35,261 nucleotides of DNA from contig JADLET010000186.1 in the NCBI GenBank assembly GCA_020845975.1, positions 1 to 35,261 on the forward strand. The letters are read 5' to 3'. Shown piece by piece: positions 33,138 to 35,261 of the stretch; the stretch's first letter is position 1; every line of letters starts with the position of its first letter. The notes under the pieces are model-generated. The model was not told where the DNA came from. It worked only from the letters and a program-made list of their open reading frames with translations, and ran no database searches. Origin of the DNA: Gammaproteobacteria bacterium (lineage in GTDB: Bacteria > Pseudomonadota > Gammaproteobacteria > SZUA-140). Both the position numbers and the translations under genes were made by a program.

Positions 33138-33365
33138 TCCCCATCCGCCGAATTTGAACAGATAGCTCCCGGGCTGGTGTCACAAAACTGGGGCATAGCC
33201 TCGGCGCTGGATGCCTACGAGAAGTCCCGGAGTTATTCCAGCTATTTCATCGAGCCCAACCAGACATTGCAGATCGTGAATGAGATCAGCCGTCTGGGAT
33301 ATTCGACCCCGGGCATGCAAAGAAGGGCCGCGCTTGCCAGCCGTCGAGTAAACCCCGGCGCCTGA
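33138..33365 (+). pseudogene. Orphaned C-terminal part of the FkbM protein after an in-frame TAG
   Basis: In the frame of the FkbM gene, the 75 codons after TAG 33135-33137 read SPSAEFEQIAPGLVSQNWG, LDAYEKSRSYSSYFIEPNQ, ISRLGYSTPGMQRRAALAS to TGA 33363-33365. The composition is protein-like: helical and aromatic, with no stops. Longer FkbM relatives I recall carry a similar C-terminal region with a PFL/W-P-C-x-RFD start, and a leucine or tryptophan codon turned to TAG would explain the break. Alone it would need the GTG at 33177 as a start and has no ribosome binding site. It ends 39 bp before the next OGT-like gene. Confidence 0.6.
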
Positions 33366-33404
33366 TCCCATGCCTTGTCCTTCTTGCCGGGCGCGACGGG
33401 CGGG

Positions 33405-35261
33405 ATGATAAGCGAACAGACATTGCAGGAGGCCGTGGCTCACCACAAGGCGGGCCGCCTGTCAGACGCGCTTTCCCTTTATCAGGATGTCCTTCGCGCA
33501 CGGCCGGATCATCCGCAGGCCTTGTATCTGCTGGGTGCGCTCCTTTGTCAGACGGGGAAATTCTCGGAGGCCGTCGGTTTGCTCGAGCGCGCGGTGGCGC
33601 TCAGGGCTGGTGAGCCGCGGCTGCATTACGACCTGGGCCGGGCATATGGTGGCGCGGGCAGGAATGCCGAGGCTGCCTCGGAGTTTGTCCGTGCGTTGGA
33701 GCTGAAGCCGGATTTCACCGATGCGCAACTCGGCCTTGGGCTGGCCTGGCTCAACCAGGACCGGCTGGAGGACGCCGCCGCTTGTTTTCGCAAGGCGATT
33801 ACGCTTAAGCCTGATCTGGTCCTCGCGCACTACAATCTGGGTCTGATCCTGATCCGCCAGGACCGTCTGGAGGAAGCGGCGGCCAGTTATCGTCAGGCGC
33901 TGCTGTACAAGCCCGATTTCGCCGAGGCGCACCAGAATCTCGGTATGGTGATTAGCCGGCAGGACCGTCTCAGTGAGGCGATGGACTGCTATCATCGTGC
34001 CCTCGCGCTCGATCCCCGTCTGGTCTCCGCGCATTACAATCTCGCCCTGGCGCTGAATAACCTCGGCCGGTTTGGTGAATCGGAGCAATCCTATCTGCGA
34101 GTGCTGGCGCTGGCGCCGGACCACATCGAGGCAAGGCTGGATCTGAGCCTGCTGTATGGAGACCTCGGTCGAGTCGATGAGGCCGTGCTTCTGGCGCAAC
34201 AGGCTGTCGAGATCGATCCGCATCATGCCAAGGCGCACCTGAATCTGGGCAACGCCCTGCTGCGTCAGGGTCGCCTTGAGGAAGCGGCCGCGTGTTGCCG
34301 TCGAGCGGTGGAACTGAAGCCCGATTTTTCTGATGCGCACAGCGCGCTGCTGATGGTCATTCAGTATCTGGGGACCGCATCAGCCGATGAGCTGCACGCG
34401 GAGCACCGGCGCTTTGGGGAGCATATCGAGTCGCTTCTTCTCCCATCGCGGCTGCCGCATGCGAATGACCGTGACCCGGAACGCAAGCTCCGGCTGGGTT
34501 ATGTGTCGGCGGACTTCTGCTTCCATTCTGTGGCCTACTTTTTCGAACCGATACTGGCCGCCCACGATCGCGACCGTTTCGCGATTACCTGTTACTTCAA
34601 CCATAACCAGCTGGATGCGATGAGCGAGCGCCTGCGCGTCATGACGGACAACTGGGTCTCTTGCCGAGGGATGACGGACGCGCAACTGGCGGAGCGTATC
34701 GGCCGCGACAGGATCGATATCCTGATCGATCTGTCGGGCCATACCCGGGGTAACCGCCTGCTCACATTCGGGCATCGGCCGGCGCCAGTGCAGGTAACGT
34801 ATCTGGGCTATCCGGGTTCGACGGGCCTGGCGTCAATGGATTACCGCCTGTGTACCGAGGACACCGATCCGCCGGGCGCGGAACTCTGGCACAGCGAGCG
34901 GCTGTATCGCCTGCCGCGCGGCCTGTGGTGTTATCGCGCGCCTCCGGGTATCTCGGAGGATGGCGTCGTCGTGCCTGCGCCGCGCGGCGGCATACTCAGC
35001 TTCGGATCGATGAACATGATCGCGAAGCTCTCACCGCGGACGCTGACGATGTGGGCGAAGATACTGTTGCAGACCCCCTCCTCGCGGCTGGTGATGACGA
35101 GTGTACCGGAAGGGGAGACGCGGCTGCGGCTGCGGGAAGGCTTTGCGGCGGAGGGGATAGCGCCGGAGCGGGTGGAGATGTACGGGAAGCTGCCGTACGC
35201 GGAATACCGCGCGCTGCTGGGGCGGGTGGATATCGCGCTGGACCCGTATCCGTACAATGGC
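33405..35261 (+). CDS. Second SPINDLY-type TPR / GT41 transferase, 3'-truncated by window edge
   Basis: The frame from ATG 33405 runs open for 619 codons to the end of the window. Residues ~5-310 hold at least eight TPR units (for example EAVAHHKAGRLSDALSLYQD and EAAACCRRAVELKPDFSDAH). From ~360 the GT41 region repeats the order of the upstream gene: KLRLGYVSADFCFHSVAYFFEP, DILIDLSGHTRGNRLL, PVQVTYLGYPGSTGL and LSFGSMNMIAKLS, and then ends within DPYPYNG. It lacks the SEC-C motif of the first copy. The two clearly descend from a common ancestor but have diverged. The C-terminal tens of residues with the rest of the nucleotide-binding half are beyond the window. Overlap of promoter/SD with the FkbM gene is weak (GGGCGGG). 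Confidence 0.9.
   Translation, partial: MISEQTLQEAVAHHKAGRLSDALSLYQDVLRARPDHPQALYLLGALLCQTGKFSEAVGLLERAVALRAGEPRLHYDLGRAYGGAGRNAEAASEFVRALELKPDFTDAQLGLGLAWLNQDRLEDAAACFRKAITLKPDLVLAHYNLGLILIRQDRLEEAAASYRQALLYKPDFAEAHQNLGMVISRQDRLSEAMDCYHRALALDPRLVSAHYNLALALNNLGRFGESEQSYLRVLALAPDHIEARLDLSLLYGDLGRVDEAVLLAQQAVEIDPHHAKAHLNLGNALLRQGRLEEAAACCRRAVELKPDFSDAHSALLMVIQYLGTASADELHAEHRRFGEHIESLLLPSRLPHANDRDPERKLRLGYVSADFCFHSVAYFFEPILAAHDRDRFAITCYFNHNQLDAMSERLRVMTDNWVSCRGMTDAQLAERIGRDRIDILIDLSGHTRGNRLLTFGHRPAPVQVTYLGYPGSTGLASMDYRLCTEDTDPPGAELWHSERLYRLPRGLWCYRAPPGISEDGVVVPAPRGGILSFGSMNMIAKLSPRTLTMWAKILLQTPSSRLVMTSVPEGETRLRLREGFAAEGIAPERVEMYGKLPYAEYRALLGRVDIALDPYPYNG

Noticed and set aside
1-35261. CRISPR array, prophage, integrative element with integrase, or toxin-antitoxin pair
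   Set aside because: No regularly spaced repeats, no integrase, transposase or phage structural genes, and no recognisable toxin-antitoxin pair were found on either strand.

Overview
The window looks like chromosomal DNA from a GC-rich Gammaproteobacterium, possibly a Chromatiales or sulfur-oxidiser-like lineage. That is inferred from gene content (pgaABCD, copLAB-like genes, an OpgB-like transferase, an LpxR-family protein, SPINDLY-type transferases) and not from a marker gene. Coding is dense in most of it. The first ~4 kb and the 23.3-24.1 kb interval are visibly more AT-rich and gene-poor.

Layout. 0-4 kb: a partial unknown ORF, then a stress-type set: two Crp/Fnr regulators (one interrupted by an in-frame TAA), a BON-domain lipoprotein, a coiled-coil gene (also interrupted by an in-frame TAA) and an lmo0937-type micro-membrane protein. 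This set sits between two copies of an exact 21-bp direct repeat, one of them inside the 3' end of a truncated-haemoglobin gene. 4-12 kb: the haemoglobin, small proteins, an 85-bp inverted-repeat element, an OpgB/LtaS-type phosphoglycerol transferase, a MocR regulator divergent from a class IV aminotransferase plus DinB-like gene with a clear operator array between them, a PAP2 phosphatase and a cytochrome b561. 12-21 kb (minus strand): a MinD/ParA-type ATPase followed by pgaA-pgaB-pgaC-pgaD and a frameshifted LpxR-family (DUF2219) gene. 21-24 kb: a class II aldolase/short-chain dehydrogenase fusion, then an AT-rich intergenic region with tandem 11-mers, an IHF-like site and opposed DnaA boxes, then tRNA-Arg(CCT). 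24-29.5 kb: a CopL-like small protein, CopA multicopper oxidase and CopB behind a dyad-containing promoter region, then a CPA2 antiporter. 29.6 kb to the end: two SPINDLY-type TPR/GT41 transferases (the first with a SEC-C zinc motif, the second cut by the window edge) flanking an FkbM methyltransferase whose C-terminal part lies beyond an in-frame TAG.

How the genes work together. The pga genes make, deacetylate and export poly-N-acetylglucosamine. The MinD-like ATPase upstream could position or regulate that machinery, as BcsQ does for cellulose. The cop genes form a periplasmic/outer-membrane copper defence. The OGT/FkbM cluster probably modifies protein or surface glycans. MocR probably controls the adjacent aminotransferase.

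The most unusual points are: (1) the DnaA-box/IHF/tandem-repeat element beside tRNA-Arg; (2) the MinD-pga association; (3) the direct-repeat-bounded stress set; (4) at least three reading frames broken by single in-frame stop codons and one by several frameshifts. No CRISPR array, rRNA, transposase or integrase was seen.
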